From positions 7,144,736 to 7,208,735 of the forward strand of contig OY744611.1 in the NCBI GenBank assembly GCA_963556255.1: a stretch of DNA of 64,000 nucleotides, read 5' to 3'. Origin of the DNA: Allolobophora icterica (Eukaryota > Annelida > Clitellata > Crassiclitellata > Lumbricidae). The notes beneath the pieces were generated by a model that saw only the letters and a program-made list of their open reading frames with translations, made no database searches and had not been told where the DNA came from. The position numbers and the translations under genes are program-made. This document shows positions 1-11,206 of the stretch, piece after piece. Numbering within the stretch: the stretch's first letter is position 1; every line of letters starts with the position of its first letter.

Positions 1-208
1 TAGAAGCTGTTTTTTCTGGACATTACTCCTTGCATTACTTGGGCAAACATTGTGCGTCTAATATCAAAACTTCAAGGTCATTGGGGCACCTCAAGGTCAT
101 GTGCTAAATTGATGAAATTGCACCAGAATACGGTTGACATCAAGTGGCACCTACTTTGCACTATTAGAAATAAAAATGAGACAAAATTGTTTTCTCCCAT
201 TATAATCG

Positions 209-682
209 ATGCACCCTACTATTCATGCAGTGGCAGCATCAGTCGGAAATTACATCATCCTTTACCAAAGGCAGGAGAAGGAGGGAAAGAGTGGGATCAA
301 TCGGGGAGGGTTGACATCGAAGTGGGACATATGCGAATTGACCAGAGATGGAAAAAGGGTTATCCGTAGTTTTATTCCATCAAATAAAGAGAAAAATCTT
401 GAAAACCCTCAACATCTCTCAATCGATTCTGACGATCGAGTGTTTGTGGCTGACTTAGGAAATCAGAGAGTGATTCTTTTGGATTCTGATCTCAAATGGA
501 ATCGAATTCTTTGCCTAACGAAATCAAAGGAAGAAGAAAAGCAGATCTTAGGCCCAAGGAGATTGTGTTACGATGAAGCAAATAAGCAACTGATGGTCGG
601 AGGACAAGGTGTTGATGTAGTAGATCAGGTGCATGTTTACACTTTGACATTGGGACAACAAAAAAGAGAAAGAAGATCTTAA
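209..682 (+). pseudogene. 5'-truncated NHL-repeat protein fragment
   Basis: An open frame of about 157 codons, closely related to the C-terminal half of the NHL exon at 25007-25959. Shared signatures in order are SVGNYIILY, ICELTRDG, LSIDSDDRVFVADLGNQR, VILLDSDLKWNRILC and GPRRLCYDE, which are beta-propeller blades. Homology starts near base 220 and the preceding 200 bases do not continue it, so the N-terminal blades are missing. The acidic linker of the 25 kb copy is absent. It lies on the opposite strand to the main gene and ends at a TAA. It is most likely a duplicated and truncated paralogue, though it could be a terminal exon whose acceptor I did not recognise. Confidence 0.7.
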
Positions 683-746
683 GACCGTCATGACTGCGCT
701 ACGACACAGAAACTAAACAATTGATCAACGAAGGCAATCTTATTCT
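673..746 (+). pseudogene. Second remnant of an NHL C-terminus
   Basis: Overlapping the end of the fragment before it, in another frame, the bases read KILRPS, stop, LRYDTETKQLINEG. This repeats the KILGPSRLCYDE-type segment that ends the NHL propeller. It suggests a partial tandem duplication of the 3' end, now broken by a TGA at 691-693 and cut off at 747 by a hAT MITE. Confidence 0.5.
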
Positions 747-1011
747 CAGTGCCGCTTTAAAAACATTGTAGGCCCCGGACAAAGCAGTGCACAGGGGACC
801 CTATCCACCCACGGGGAAACAAATTTAAAGGGTCAATAAAATTAAACTTATTGATTTATTGGCACTTTCAACATTCACTTTGTAAAAAAACGAATGTTTG
901 AACATAAAGAACATGCTGTTAAGCTAAGAATAATCAATATAAACTTGGGGCCCCTAGAATCGAGGGGTCCCTGGCGACTGCCCAGCGTGCCCATACCTTA
1001 AGACGGCACTG
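747..1011. mobile_element. hAT-type MITE with 8-bp TSD
   Basis: The left end CAGTGCCGCTTTAA and the right end, read inward as CAGTGCCGTCTTAA, are imperfect terminal inverted repeats. Further inward both ends share a GGCCCC and a GGGACCC block. The eight bases before (739-746) and after (1012-1019) are both CTTATTCT, the hAT-type target duplication. The element is 265 bp with no coding capacity. Confidence 0.85.
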
Positions 1012-2527
1012 CTTATTCTGTTGGTTTTTAAGATAGAGTTCATGATTACACTTTGAATCGAAAATAAAATAACTTTTATCCAGAGATTCTGACAAATAAA
1101 GGTTATACTCAATTCCGATTTTTCCAATCAATCAACTAATATCCAATTATGTATTTTAATAAACATAATAATATGAAAATAATTATATAGCAAGAAATAT
1201 TCTCATTTTCTAAATTTTGCCTGTTCAGAATCGCTGCTGATAGGAGTGCTGTGGCCGTGGCAGGTAGGTGCATGAACTGAACTGGGAATCTAAGGATAAT
1301 AAATTCAGTTTTGGCAGGTATGAGGTAGTGAAGGTTGATGGCTATGCATTTTGAGATTAGACTCAGGGGAAGGTTGCAAAAGCTGGACCAGCGCTTAAGA
1401 TGAACCACTGTGTAAATGGCTAGAAAGGTTGCAACTGGATTGTCACGTGACGTTGGGGTAGTTAGCAGGTCATAGGATGGCTGAAATGGAATAATTGTAC
1501 GTAGGCTACTCGGTAAAACATTCGAGAAAACAGACAAAAAGTTAATTCAGATTACTTGATCTAACAATTGGTTGGGTTCAAAATTAATCAAAGACCGAGA
1601 AGGAACCTGCTGGAAAGATTGAAATTCGCTTTTAAACTTATTTTTCCCCATTTCTTTACAAGTTACCCTGCAAATCCAACACCTATCACTGTTTAAAAAT
1701 AGCACGCGTTGGAAGTGGATGGATGCAAGTTGCGTAAGATGGATAAGATGTGGCCCATGTTATACGACCCTGGTGGTCCGTCTTAGGCAGTAATGAATCA
1801 AACGTAAACTTGGATTAGCAACTGAAGCTTTCGCTTTTTCAAAAACATTTTCACAAAAACATTAGTAACTCATGAGCTTCTCAAATGGATCCTATTTGAA
1901 AACCGATGCTGCAGGGAGGGCGGATATAATGACTACTGGATCCAGTGTGGAAAATGTAAAAACTGTTGCATGAAAACTGTGCAAACATCACTGATGATGA
2001 TTATTACTACTGCTATTACTGCATCCAACTGCTGTACGTTATACTAAGCTAACGTTTAGGGCCTACCGTCTATTAAAGACAGTGAAATTTTTATGGAAAA
2101 GACCTTAACTGTAAGGAAAGTTACAACAGAGTTTGCTTACACTTTTAAATGTTTAGGCCCTATTTCAGAGTTTTTAAAATTAGTTAAATGCTGATTGTTT
2201 CGTAATTTCTTGTCAATGTCTATTAAAGAAAATCACATAAAACACGCAGAGCACTACATGCAAGATTCGAAGGAAAAAGACACAAAGGCAGAACAAGACT
2301 ACGGTGGGCTATACACTTGCCCCGGATTTTTCTGCAAGGTCTAATCATGCTGATTTGGAATGTCTGATATGTAGATGATACAAGCCTAAATGAGAACATA
2401 ATATCACTTTGACTAACACTAAGGGGGCACCAGACATGACAAATGACAGAGGACAATGGAGGTCACTTATTCGTACCCGTCGCCACCAAATGGCTGGCAT
2501 AAGGAACTGATGATGACGATGATGACA
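1012..2527. other. No recognised feature
   Basis: AT-rich sequence with short unsupported frames on both strands. The longest minus frame (1136-1537) matched no family I know. No tRNA, array or terminal repeat was seen. Confidence 0.4.
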
Positions 2528-2535
2528 TAATAGAC

Positions 2536-3211
2536 CAGCGGTTCTCAACCTGTGGGTCGCGACCCCCATGGGGGTCGCCTTACGATTTGCCAGGGGTCGG
2601 CTGGAACCCTCAGAAATTTGAGAAAAAAAATTATCAGTGTAGTTTCTTAATATTTGATATTTTATGTAGCTTAATTATGATTTCTGCGTTGTGCTCTTGC
2701 AAAGACTGCCCCGAGAATTTCTGATCTGACGAGAAAGAGCAAACACAGCCTTCTCATTGACGCTCTTCTTTGGATTGCAAAACTCCATCAGTTTTTCTCC
2801 ATCATTGTTGGCCTTCTGTAGCTTTGTTTCCTCGTAAATCTTAAATAATGTTTAAACTTTAAATTTAGCAGCTGCAATTCAAATTTTTAACTCCTAATTG
2901 TTCAGTCATAGTTACAAAACAGTAAATATTCAACTTCAAGTAAACATTTCATTTACTAAATTTTATTCTTAAAATTTTCAAAATTATTACAAAAAAATTA
3001 CAAATTCTTTTGTTGGTAAATGATTTTTTATGCTATTATTCTATTATGCATGATGTGTATGGATGATCAAATGGTGAGAAGTGAAATGCATCATAATGGT
3101 AGGAAAGATGTAGTGAAAAGGATTAACCGACTCAATTTTATTGTTGGGGGTCGCCACAACTTTGGAAATATTATCAAGGGGTCGCAGCACAAAAAAGGTT
3201 GAGAACCGCTG
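2536..3211. mobile_element. hAT MITE (676 bp) with 8-bp TSD
   Basis: The ends are CAGCGGTTCTCAACC on the left and GGTTGAGAACCGCTG on the right, a perfect 15-bp inverted repeat. Subterminal GGGGTCGC blocks extend it. TAATAGAC flanks both sides (2528-2535 and 3212-3219), the 8-bp duplication of hAT elements. The TIR resembles the widespread SPIN-like hAT group. The interior is AT-rich with no recognisable transposase. Confidence 0.93.
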
Positions 3212-3559
3212 TAATAGACCTATATGTTGCCTAATGTAAGCCTACTTAAACAGGCATGGTTGCTGAATAAAGACTGAAGATCCGCCTTTGGCAATGCACT
3301 TGTTCCATTGTTCAACTTTAGTGCCCAGGTTCTTAAGATGGACCATTTTTTAATTTTTTTTTATTTTAAGTATATTTGTCATTCAAATTATTTAACTGAA
3401 AATTATACTATATCTACTTGTACATCACTGTCTAATATAGGCCTATGCAATGACCGTGCAGTATAATCATTTTCTTATAATTTATGGCGAAAAATGACGA
3501 TCATCCATGGATACGTGGTCCTCCTTTAGCAACTTTCCACTACCACATCAAGTAGTTGA

Positions 3560-4066
3560 GCAACGGAGAACGAGAAAGATAGAACGAAAAGAGAGAAAGA
3601 GAAAGTTGGGGAGAAGGTTGCGAAGAATTGAGTGTTGTCTGCCTAAAGATGGTAGTCAACAGTAGAGGATCTTATTGGACGGATCAGAGGCATAGTGTAA
3701 AGGATGAATAGAAGTGGTCCTAGGACGGAGCCTTGAGGAACGCCACAAGAGAGTGGAAGGTTTGTAAACAGTTGTAGCGGCTTCGACAGAGAAGGAGCGG
3801 GAAGAAATGCAGAACCGGAAGAGAGCAATGTCAGAACCGGCGAACCGCGAGGACAGCTGAAGGAGAAGTAAGTCAATATCGATGGTTTCCAAAGCAGCTG
3901 AGGCTATAGATCTAAATATTGGACACCTGCTTGAGCAGGAATCTAAGTACCTGTATATGGCGTTTCTATTGAATCGCAGCCAAAGCGAAATTTTCGTAAC
4001 ATCTAGGCATCGATCGAAGACTGACTGAACAACTGATTGACTTACCAACCACCAACCGATCCACAC
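3560..4066 (-). pseudogene. L2/CR1-like reverse transcriptase fragment
   Basis: On the minus strand the RT motif GVPQGSVLGPLLFILYT is clear near 3690-3740. Upstream in a shifted frame is an AAxETIDxDLLL block, the AFDTIDH motif region. Downstream, the expected YADD site is degraded to stop-Ala-Asp-Asn near 3640. SSRSFSVEAA links it to the LINE family seen at 17-18.6, 45.8-46.9 and 56.5-60.7 kb. It is frameshifted and truncated at both ends. The 3220-3560 interval before it shows nothing. Confidence 0.75.
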
Positions 4067-4069
4067 ACC

Positions 4070-4290
4070 AACTCACTCACTTACACACTCATAATCGCAA
4101 ACTCACTCACTCACCCGCCATAACTCACTACCCAACCCACCCACCCACTCACTCACTCACCCACCTATAACGACCAACCCACTCATCCCACTCAACCACT
4201 GACTCAGCGTCTTGCTGACTTACTGACCGACTCTCTGATTGACTGACTGATTAAATGACTGAATAACTTTCTACTGACTGACAAAGCGAA
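4070..4290 (+). repeat. Degenerate (CTCA)n and (ACTG)n low-complexity tract
   Basis: A run of ACTCACTCACCCACC-type tetranucleotides grades into GACTGACTGATT-type repeats. It looks like an old, heavily mutated microsatellite. 4291-4557 holds nothing recognisable. Confidence 0.7.
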
Positions 4291-4557
4291 CTAAAAATAT
4301 TAAAGTTCTGCGTATTGCATGCCTGTGTTTCTTGACAAAACACCCAGATAATAACTTCACGTGTGCATCACTTTCCATTGATAAACGACCTTCATACAAG
4401 CATTCCTTGTAATTTATCTTCTGTCCATCCATCTTATCTTATCGACATGACATCGTTCGGTGATGAGAATGATTGAAGAAGACATTGTAATCGTCGTTAT
4501 CCTGTATTTGTATAGTGACTTTTCAGTGGAAATCCGCTCATTACATTATATTTGTTG

Positions 4558-5295
4558 GCCGCGTTGATTTGAGCCACGTTGATAGGAGCTACGTTGGTAG
4601 GAACTACGTTGATATGAGCCACGTTGATATGAGCTACGTTGAAATGAGCTACGTTGATTTGAGCCACGTTGATACGAACTACGTTGATATGAGCTACGTT
4701 GATCTAAGCCACGTTGATCTGAGCCACGTTGATAGGAGCTACGTTGATATGAGCCGCGTTGATATGAGCTACGTTGATTTGAGCCCCGTTGATCTGAGCC
4801 ATGTTGATAGGAGCTACGTTGATATGAGCCCTGTTGATATGAGCTGGGTTGATTTGAGCCACGTTGATATGAGCCACGTTGATATGAGCCACGTTGATAT
4901 GAGCCACGTTGATATGAGCTACATTGATTTGAACCACGTTGATATGAGCCACGTTGATATAAGCTATGTTGATCTGAGCCACGTTGATCTGAGCCACGTT
5001 GATAGGAGCTACGTTGATAAGAGCCGCGTTGATATGAGCTACGTTGATAGGAGTTGATATGAGCCGCGTTGATTTGAGCCACGTTGATCTGAGCCACGTT
5101 GATAGGAACTACGTTGATATGAGCCACGTTGATATGAGCTACGATGATATGAGCTACGTTGATATGAGCTACGTTGATAGGAACTACGTTGATATGAGCT
5201 ACGTTGATCTAAGCCACGTTGATCTGAGCCACGTTGATATGAGCCACGTTGATCTGAGCTACGTTGATTTGAGCCACGTTGGTCTGAACCAAACA
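4558..5295 (+). repeat. 15-bp coding-compatible minisatellite, about 49 copies
   Basis: The unit is ACGTTGATATGAGCY with variants, repeated head to tail. Fifteen is a multiple of three, so frames stay open on both strands. The plus frame from 4515 reads a pentapeptide series VDMSH, VDLSH, VDRSY. The minus frames read INVAH or QRGSY series. A 5-bp deletion near 5053 shifts the plus frame, which resumes from 5044 to 5346. The V-D-[LM]-S-x pattern loosely fits the pentapeptide-repeat consensus, but low-complexity coincidence is the simpler explanation. No promoter, splice site or known flanking domain supports expression. Confidence 0.9.
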
Positions 5296-5815
5296 GAGCC
5301 GAATATGAATGTATTTATGTATGCATGTATCTGGACTCGTCTATAGCGAATTTTGGAACCAATCAAAAGTGCTGATGAATCTGAACAGGTGCATCTTAAA
5401 CAGTTCCTTGCGCAGATTGTTCAAAAGAAATTGACCAACGCAAGTACTCGGCGCACTCGTGTTGACGTACGGCTGCGAGGGACCAGCAGATCTCCACCGT
5501 TGGTTGAGCGCCCTGACCGGCGACCTCACATGGCCTAAGCCGCAACAAATAACTCTCGCATACATGTATGATGGAGCAGAGCCGGCCAACGAAGCCCGGC
5601 CGCATGTTTCCAAATGCTACGGTCGGAAAGTTATGGGTGGGGCTAATTTTCTTACACAGATAGATCACGTGAGATCTTATTAATATTCATTAGAGATTAC
5701 GGAAATTCTCTGTCTGTCTGTTCCGATGAGTTGTTCTTTTTGAAATCCATATTGATTAAAAATGTTATACAAATTAATACTCATATTTAAAAATATTCTA
5801 ATTGTAAACCTCAGA
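5296..5815. other. No recognised gene
   Basis: A moderately GC-rich block (5380-5660) has short frames on both strands, none of which resembles a family I know. Confidence 0.35.
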
Positions 5816-6124
5816 CTTCTAAAGCGCCACTCGAAAGCCAAGCGCAAGACACTGGCTTATTTTACTGGAAACAATTCGACTACAGCCTAAGAAGTAGGAG
5901 AAAATAAGAGAAACACACCTTGTATGTAATGGAAGAAGGCGACTGTGAATGGAACAATAATATGAACACAACGTCAGCAGGCAATTAGGATAGCTTAATA
6001 GTAATTGGACAAGTATAATGGTAAGTTGGTAACATATAAACCACACATATGCATAGAATTTGCTGGTAGGCCTAAAGTAAACGAATAGAATTTTGTGGAC
6101 TGGGACTAAAAACGAACAGGTCCA

Positions 6125-6262
6125 CAGAGGTCCATACACGGGACCTTAAATGGCGTGGCGCCTATTCAAACGGGGAGCGGTGGTCAAGGATCTCACTCGA
6201 TCAATTCATTGATAAATGAGCAGGGTCGAGACCACACGGTCGCTATATAAAAACATGTACAT
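6125..6262 (+). repeat. Copy of the 15.9-17.0 kb inverted-repeat arm
   Basis: About 130 bases (landmarks CTTAAATGGCGTGGCG, then GATCTCACTCGAT, then CACGGTCGCTATATAAAAAC) match both arms of the element at 15898-16966. It is a solitary copy. Just upstream (5815-5850) is a short piece with AAGCGCCACTCGAAAGCCAAGCGC that recurs at 52.8, 53.0 and 59.9 kb next to LINE 3' ends. Confidence 0.65.
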
Positions 6263-6486
6263 TTACATTTATTAATCAACAGAAATTGTCAGAAGATAAT
6301 AGAAGTAATTCTTTAACAATTAATGTCAAAATAGAATCGCAGGTTATGGTTCAAATGTTTTCACGGAATTTACTTATTATTTACAATTCTTTAACACGAA
6401 CAAAGAACGAAACAAGATCCCTCAGATACACATCTGCGTCAAGGGTTATTAATATTAACTAGATTAATATTAACTAAATTATTCTT

Positions 6487-8473
6487 CGAAAAAGAGCCTT
6501 AGAATCAAGAACCCCTGGATGACTACAGCTTTGTTAAAATCCTGCAAAAAGAAATCACGTCTGTATAAAAAATACATTAAAAATCCCACACTGGATAATA
6601 AGACCAGCTTTATCACCTATAGAAATAAATTTAAAAAAATACGCAAAGCTGCTGAGCGGAACTACTATATAAACAAAATTCTGAATTGTGAAAATGACTT
6701 GAGTAAGACGTGGGGCGTAATTAAAATACTTCTACGTGGAAAAGGAAATTCTTCGATCACAGATAGTTTTCTTATCAATAATGTAGAAACTAAAGATAAA
6801 AGCCTTATTGCTGGTAAATTTAATGAATTTTTCACTGAAATTGGACCCAAATTAGCAGCTAAAATCCCTGACACTGAAATTTCATTCAAGACTTTCTTAA
6901 AACATCCGACCATCTTTTCCACTGGAATTGAATTAACAACACCTACAGAAATAGTTTCGATTGCAAAAGAACTTCGTCCCACCCACAGCAGTGGTTTAGA
7001 TGGCATTGACCCCCAAATTGCCAAATTTGCCATTGAAGCCATTTCGATTCCTCTCGCAAGAATAATAAATTGTTCTATTGAAACTGGTATTGTCCCAAAT
7101 AGTCTAAAAATTGCCAAAATAATTCCAATCTTTAAGTCTGGGGACAAAAACCAGCTTAGTAATTATAGACCAATATCAATTTTGCCATACTTTTCTAAAT
7201 TTTTTGAAAAAATTGTTCATGGAAGGCTAACGTCTTACTTAACATCAAAGAATATCTTATTTAAAGGCCAGCATGGCTTTCGCTCAGGTCATTCTACTTA
7301 CATGGCCGTGCTAGAAATGCACGACAAAATCTCCGAAGCTATGGACAACAACCACTTCTCTATGGGTGTCTTTTTTGATTTATCTAAAGCGTTTGATACT
7401 GTGAACCATGATATATACTGATAAAGAAACTTGAACATTATGGCGTTAGAGGAGTTTGTCTTAACTGGCTTTCTGACTACTTAAGAAATAGAAGGCATTG
7501 TGTCTCATATAATGGACACATTTCGTATGTATCTGATGTTACCTGCGGTGTACCACAGGGTTCTGTTTTAGGCCCTTTGCTGTTTTTGATATATGTGAAT
7601 GACATCTCGAATGCCTCTTCATTGCTTCATTTCGTTATGTTTGCTGATGATACTAATGTGTTTATGTCAGATAAATCAATTGATGTACTGGCTAATAAAA
7701 TTAATGCCGAATTAAGACTAGTAGGAGAATGGTTTAAAGCCAACAAACTGTCGCTAAATCTCATGAAAACGAATTTCATATTGTTCCATTCACAAAGGAA
7801 ATGTGTTCCAGCTTGCAACCTAAATATCAATATTGATAACCAAAATATAACTAGGGTATCTTCTACTAAATTTTTGGGTGTTCACATTGATGAGCACTTA
7901 ACATGGAGTTAACATATAAATGTCATATCTAAAAAGATGTCAAAAAATATTGGTATAATTTCTCGTATTCGGCACCTTCTACCGCAATATATACTTGTGA
8001 ATTTGTACTACTCCTTAATATACCCTTATATATCGTATTGTAATATCTCATGGGCTTCCACGTATCATACTCGCTTAACAACTCTTAAAACTCTGCAGAA
8101 GCGAGCCATTCGAACTATATGTAATTTACCCTTTAGAGCTACAACTCTGCCGCTATTTCTTAGTTTGAGAATATTGCCATTTGAATGCATAAATAAGTTG
8201 CAAGTTGGATTATTTATGTTTAGATTTCAATCGAATCTACTGCCTGTGAATTTTAAAAATTGTTTCTGTAAAAATTCTGACGTACATGATCATTACACGC
8301 GTTCGCTCAACAAGTACCATCAACGTAGTGTGCACACTACTTTTAAGCAGCAAAGCATCAAAGTCTATGGCCCGATATTCTGGAATTTATTGCCTATTGA
8401 AATTACTGGTTTACCTACAATACATCAATTTAAACAAAAACTGAAACTCTATTTCTTGGATGCACTCACATGA
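6487..8473 (+). pseudogene. Non-LTR retrotransposon RT, nearly intact
   Basis: An RT of the Jockey superfamily. The frame begins inside the pre-RT linker (NPWMTTALLKSCKKKSRLYK), so the endonuclease is missing, as in a 5'-truncated insertion. Motifs in order are SSGLDGIDP, NYRPISILPYFSKFFE, GQHGFRSGHST, FFDLSKAFDTVNHD, CGVPQGSVLGPLL, the catalytic FADD at 7640-7651, SLNLMKTNFILF and STKFLGVHID. The thumb and C-terminal domain then run to a TGA. Only two lesions are visible: an extra TA near 7412-7420, and a TAA at 7910-7912 within WS-stop-HINVISKK, explained by one GAA-to-TAA change. It is too damaged to be active in place but young enough that both breaks are obvious. Confidence 0.9.
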
Positions 8474-8875
8474 CTGCATTATTATGTGTTTATTGTACAG
8501 GCACTGTTATTTTTTTGTTTTGTTTTTTGTTTTTGTTTTCTTCATCTCATTTTAACTAATGAAAATTGATCTGTATATCTTAGTTGGAATCCATATGTAC
8601 TGATAGTTAAGTTTTTTAGTTTTTAGTTAAGAGTTCTATTATTGTTTCTTTTACCTGTTGACCATATAACTTGATCGATGTTACCGTTTAGAGTATTGAT
8701 TGTGCTGCCATTTACTTGTATTACGATAAATGTTAACTAGGTGGCCCTGCTAAGCGGGATCAAGATCCCTTTTGGGTCTCCTCTTGTTGCCAAAGTTCAA
8801 ACTTTATGTTGTATTTTCCTTGTACTTCAAATGGCTTCAATAAAAGGATTGATTGATTGATTGATTGATAGATAA
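8474..8875 (+). repeat. LINE 3' UTR with (ATTG)n tail
   Basis: The noncoding 3' part of the preceding LINE. It contains a GCTAAGCGGGATCAAGATCCC block and an AATAAAAG just before the ATTGATTGATTG tail. A diverged copy of the same 3' end occurs alone at 31455-31695. Confidence 0.75.
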
Positions 8876-9963
8876 GTCACGTATTATAATTCTCAGAGAT
8901 TTAAGCCCCGGCCATGAATTCTCGACCCTAGGATTTGGAAACATGCAGACCGGCCAAGGAGGAGGATCTTGAATTTGATTCTGTCCTCGATGTCGAGTCA
9001 GTGAAGTGTATTCCTCTTTATATTATACACATTATGTGTTACTTATGTATTATATGCCTTTGCTGATGTCGCGACCTGACTAGAAACCTAGCGAATCCAC
9101 GATGGAATGGATGACTATAGATGTACATGTACGATTGTACGTACGTAAGATATGAATGTGTTTGCCTGCATGTTTGAATGTGTCGACTTGACTATGTTGC
9201 GATGGGTTAGACTTCATAAGAGTAATCTGACCTATTGACTTAGATAAAATAAAGCTAAGTCAGATAAGAAAGAATAGATTAGATAATGGACATTTAAGCA
9301 ATGTCCTTTCTCTCGTACTGTGTTGAATTAATTTAGATCAAAATAGGCCTAGATTTTATTAGTAAGGATTAGGTAGAATTGTTTTGATGCTATAATCCGC
9401 AGTGGTTTGGTTTTGAATAGATTTGATTGTCTTCTTCCATAAACGAATTCTGCTTCGAAATCTGTTCACGTTCACAAGAGAGCTTGTCATCAATGGTGAT
9501 CCATTTTAGCCTATCTTATATTTTGCTTCTCTAGTTGTCTGTCTCCCTTTTGTCTCCTCCTCAGTTTCTGCCTTTTTTAAATTTCAATTGCTAATTGTAA
9601 ATTAATTTCTGGTTAAGTACTAACTTGATTTCGATTTATTAATTAAGCGGAATATATTAATCATGCCATAGTAAATTTAAGTACACGTTATAGTTACGAA
9701 TAATAGACTAAAGAGTCGGAATATTTATACATAAAATATGAAAGTAATTAAAAATCATTTGCAGGACGGGATGTCCGTCATCAGTTCAGTCACGGAGAGA
9801 AATATGCTCACCAACAGCAACACGAAACGGACAGAGAGAAGAACAAAGATGAGGAAAAGTAACAATTAAAAAGAACATTGTAATAATATCGAATCAAACA
9901 ACATAATAACGGTTGTACGTCTGTCTGTCCCGTAACAAACACCATTGCGACGTCACTATACTG
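8876..9963. other. No recognised feature
   Basis: AT-rich DNA without a frame, terminal repeat or RNA gene I can support. Confidence 0.4.
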
Positions 9964-10012
9964 CCGCCTTGGCGACGGCTGTCTTGACGACGACGGTCTT
10001 GACGACGGCGTT
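9964..10012 (+). repeat. Short imperfect tandem repeat
   Basis: About three imperfect copies of a 14-17 bp GACGACGGYSTCTT-type unit, unusually GC-rich for its surroundings. Confidence 0.5.
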
Positions 10013-10182
10013 TAGAGCAATTATGACGGGGAAATACACTATTGAAGGAGGGTTATGACGTCATAATATAACGGGCTTATTCTCTAGAACGATAGAACTG
10101 TTAACCGTGATTTTTCACGGGTTACAGGTAGTGATATTATAACGAGCATTTTAACGCACGCAAAATCACAAGTGCATGTATG

Positions 10183-10379
10183 CATACATACATACATACA
10201 TACATACATACATACATACATACATACATACATACATACATACATACATACATACATACATACATACATACATACATACATACATACATACATACATACA
10301 TACATGCATACATACATACATACATACATACATACATACATACATACATACATACATACATACATACATACATACATAC
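10183..10379 (+). repeat. (CATA)n microsatellite, left half
   Basis: About 49 tetranucleotide units with a single visible interruption (CATGCATA). The array resumes at 12419, so it is one microsatellite split by an insertion. Confidence 0.97.
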
Positions 10380-11206
10380 TAGGGACCTGCGAAGCTTCGA
10401 TATTCGATTCGAAAACGAATCGGACGGCGGTATTCGATTCGATTCGAAAATGATGTCATGATTCGAAAAATTTCGAATCATTTTGCGGAAAAATTATTAG
10501 CCCTTGACGCAATTTGTTGTAAATTAATTGGTATAATTGTTTACTGCGCGTGGATTGGTTGTTGAATTTCTGCGTGAAAGGCGGCATGCGATGACAGCAA
10601 ACCCTCTGAAAAGGGTTTATAATTAGAATCGTATAGGCCTACTCAGAGCTTCTCATTTGAAAATATTAGGCGGTTTGAAAATCGATCGCGCTGGATTTAG
10701 GTAAGCGATGCGCGGTCGACCGCTAGAGCTTTTGTGTACAGCCTATTTTGTATAGCTGCATAGGCCTATAATTAGTGACTCCACGAATGAAGTCATGAGG
10801 CGTGAGGTGTCGACCGTGTTGTTATGGCCAATCATATTGTATGAACTTGGAGTGATCACTCAGCATTCACAGCTGCCGCAAGTAAGTATATTAATGTAAT
10901 GTAAATTAGATAAACAAAATAATGATCTGGCTCCAGTTCCGTCTATCATCTTGGAGTTTAACTCATCGAGCGACGACCGACGGTGCGACGCCTTCCGCTA
11001 GGCGAGGGATTAACCGCTCGCCCGTACATTTGCTAGGACAGCGACAAAGGAAAGCGATCGTTCGATCGCCACAAATGTGAAGCTCTGTAATAAACTCCGC
11101 TTAGCTGTATGTACAGTGTTGTACACCAAAGTGCGGTTATGCAGCTGGCACAAAGAGCATACTTAATTAATGAATTAATTAATTGTGTTATTTTTTATTC
11201 TGTTAA

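Noticed and set aside
5341..5683. Overlapping GC-rich frames on both strands
   Set aside because: None matches a known family, and neither strand is favoured by motif or splice evidence.
10084..10481. Overlapping frames of repeated MYVC or IHTY tetrapeptides on both strands
   Set aside because: They are translations of the (CATA)n microsatellite and carry no coding signal.
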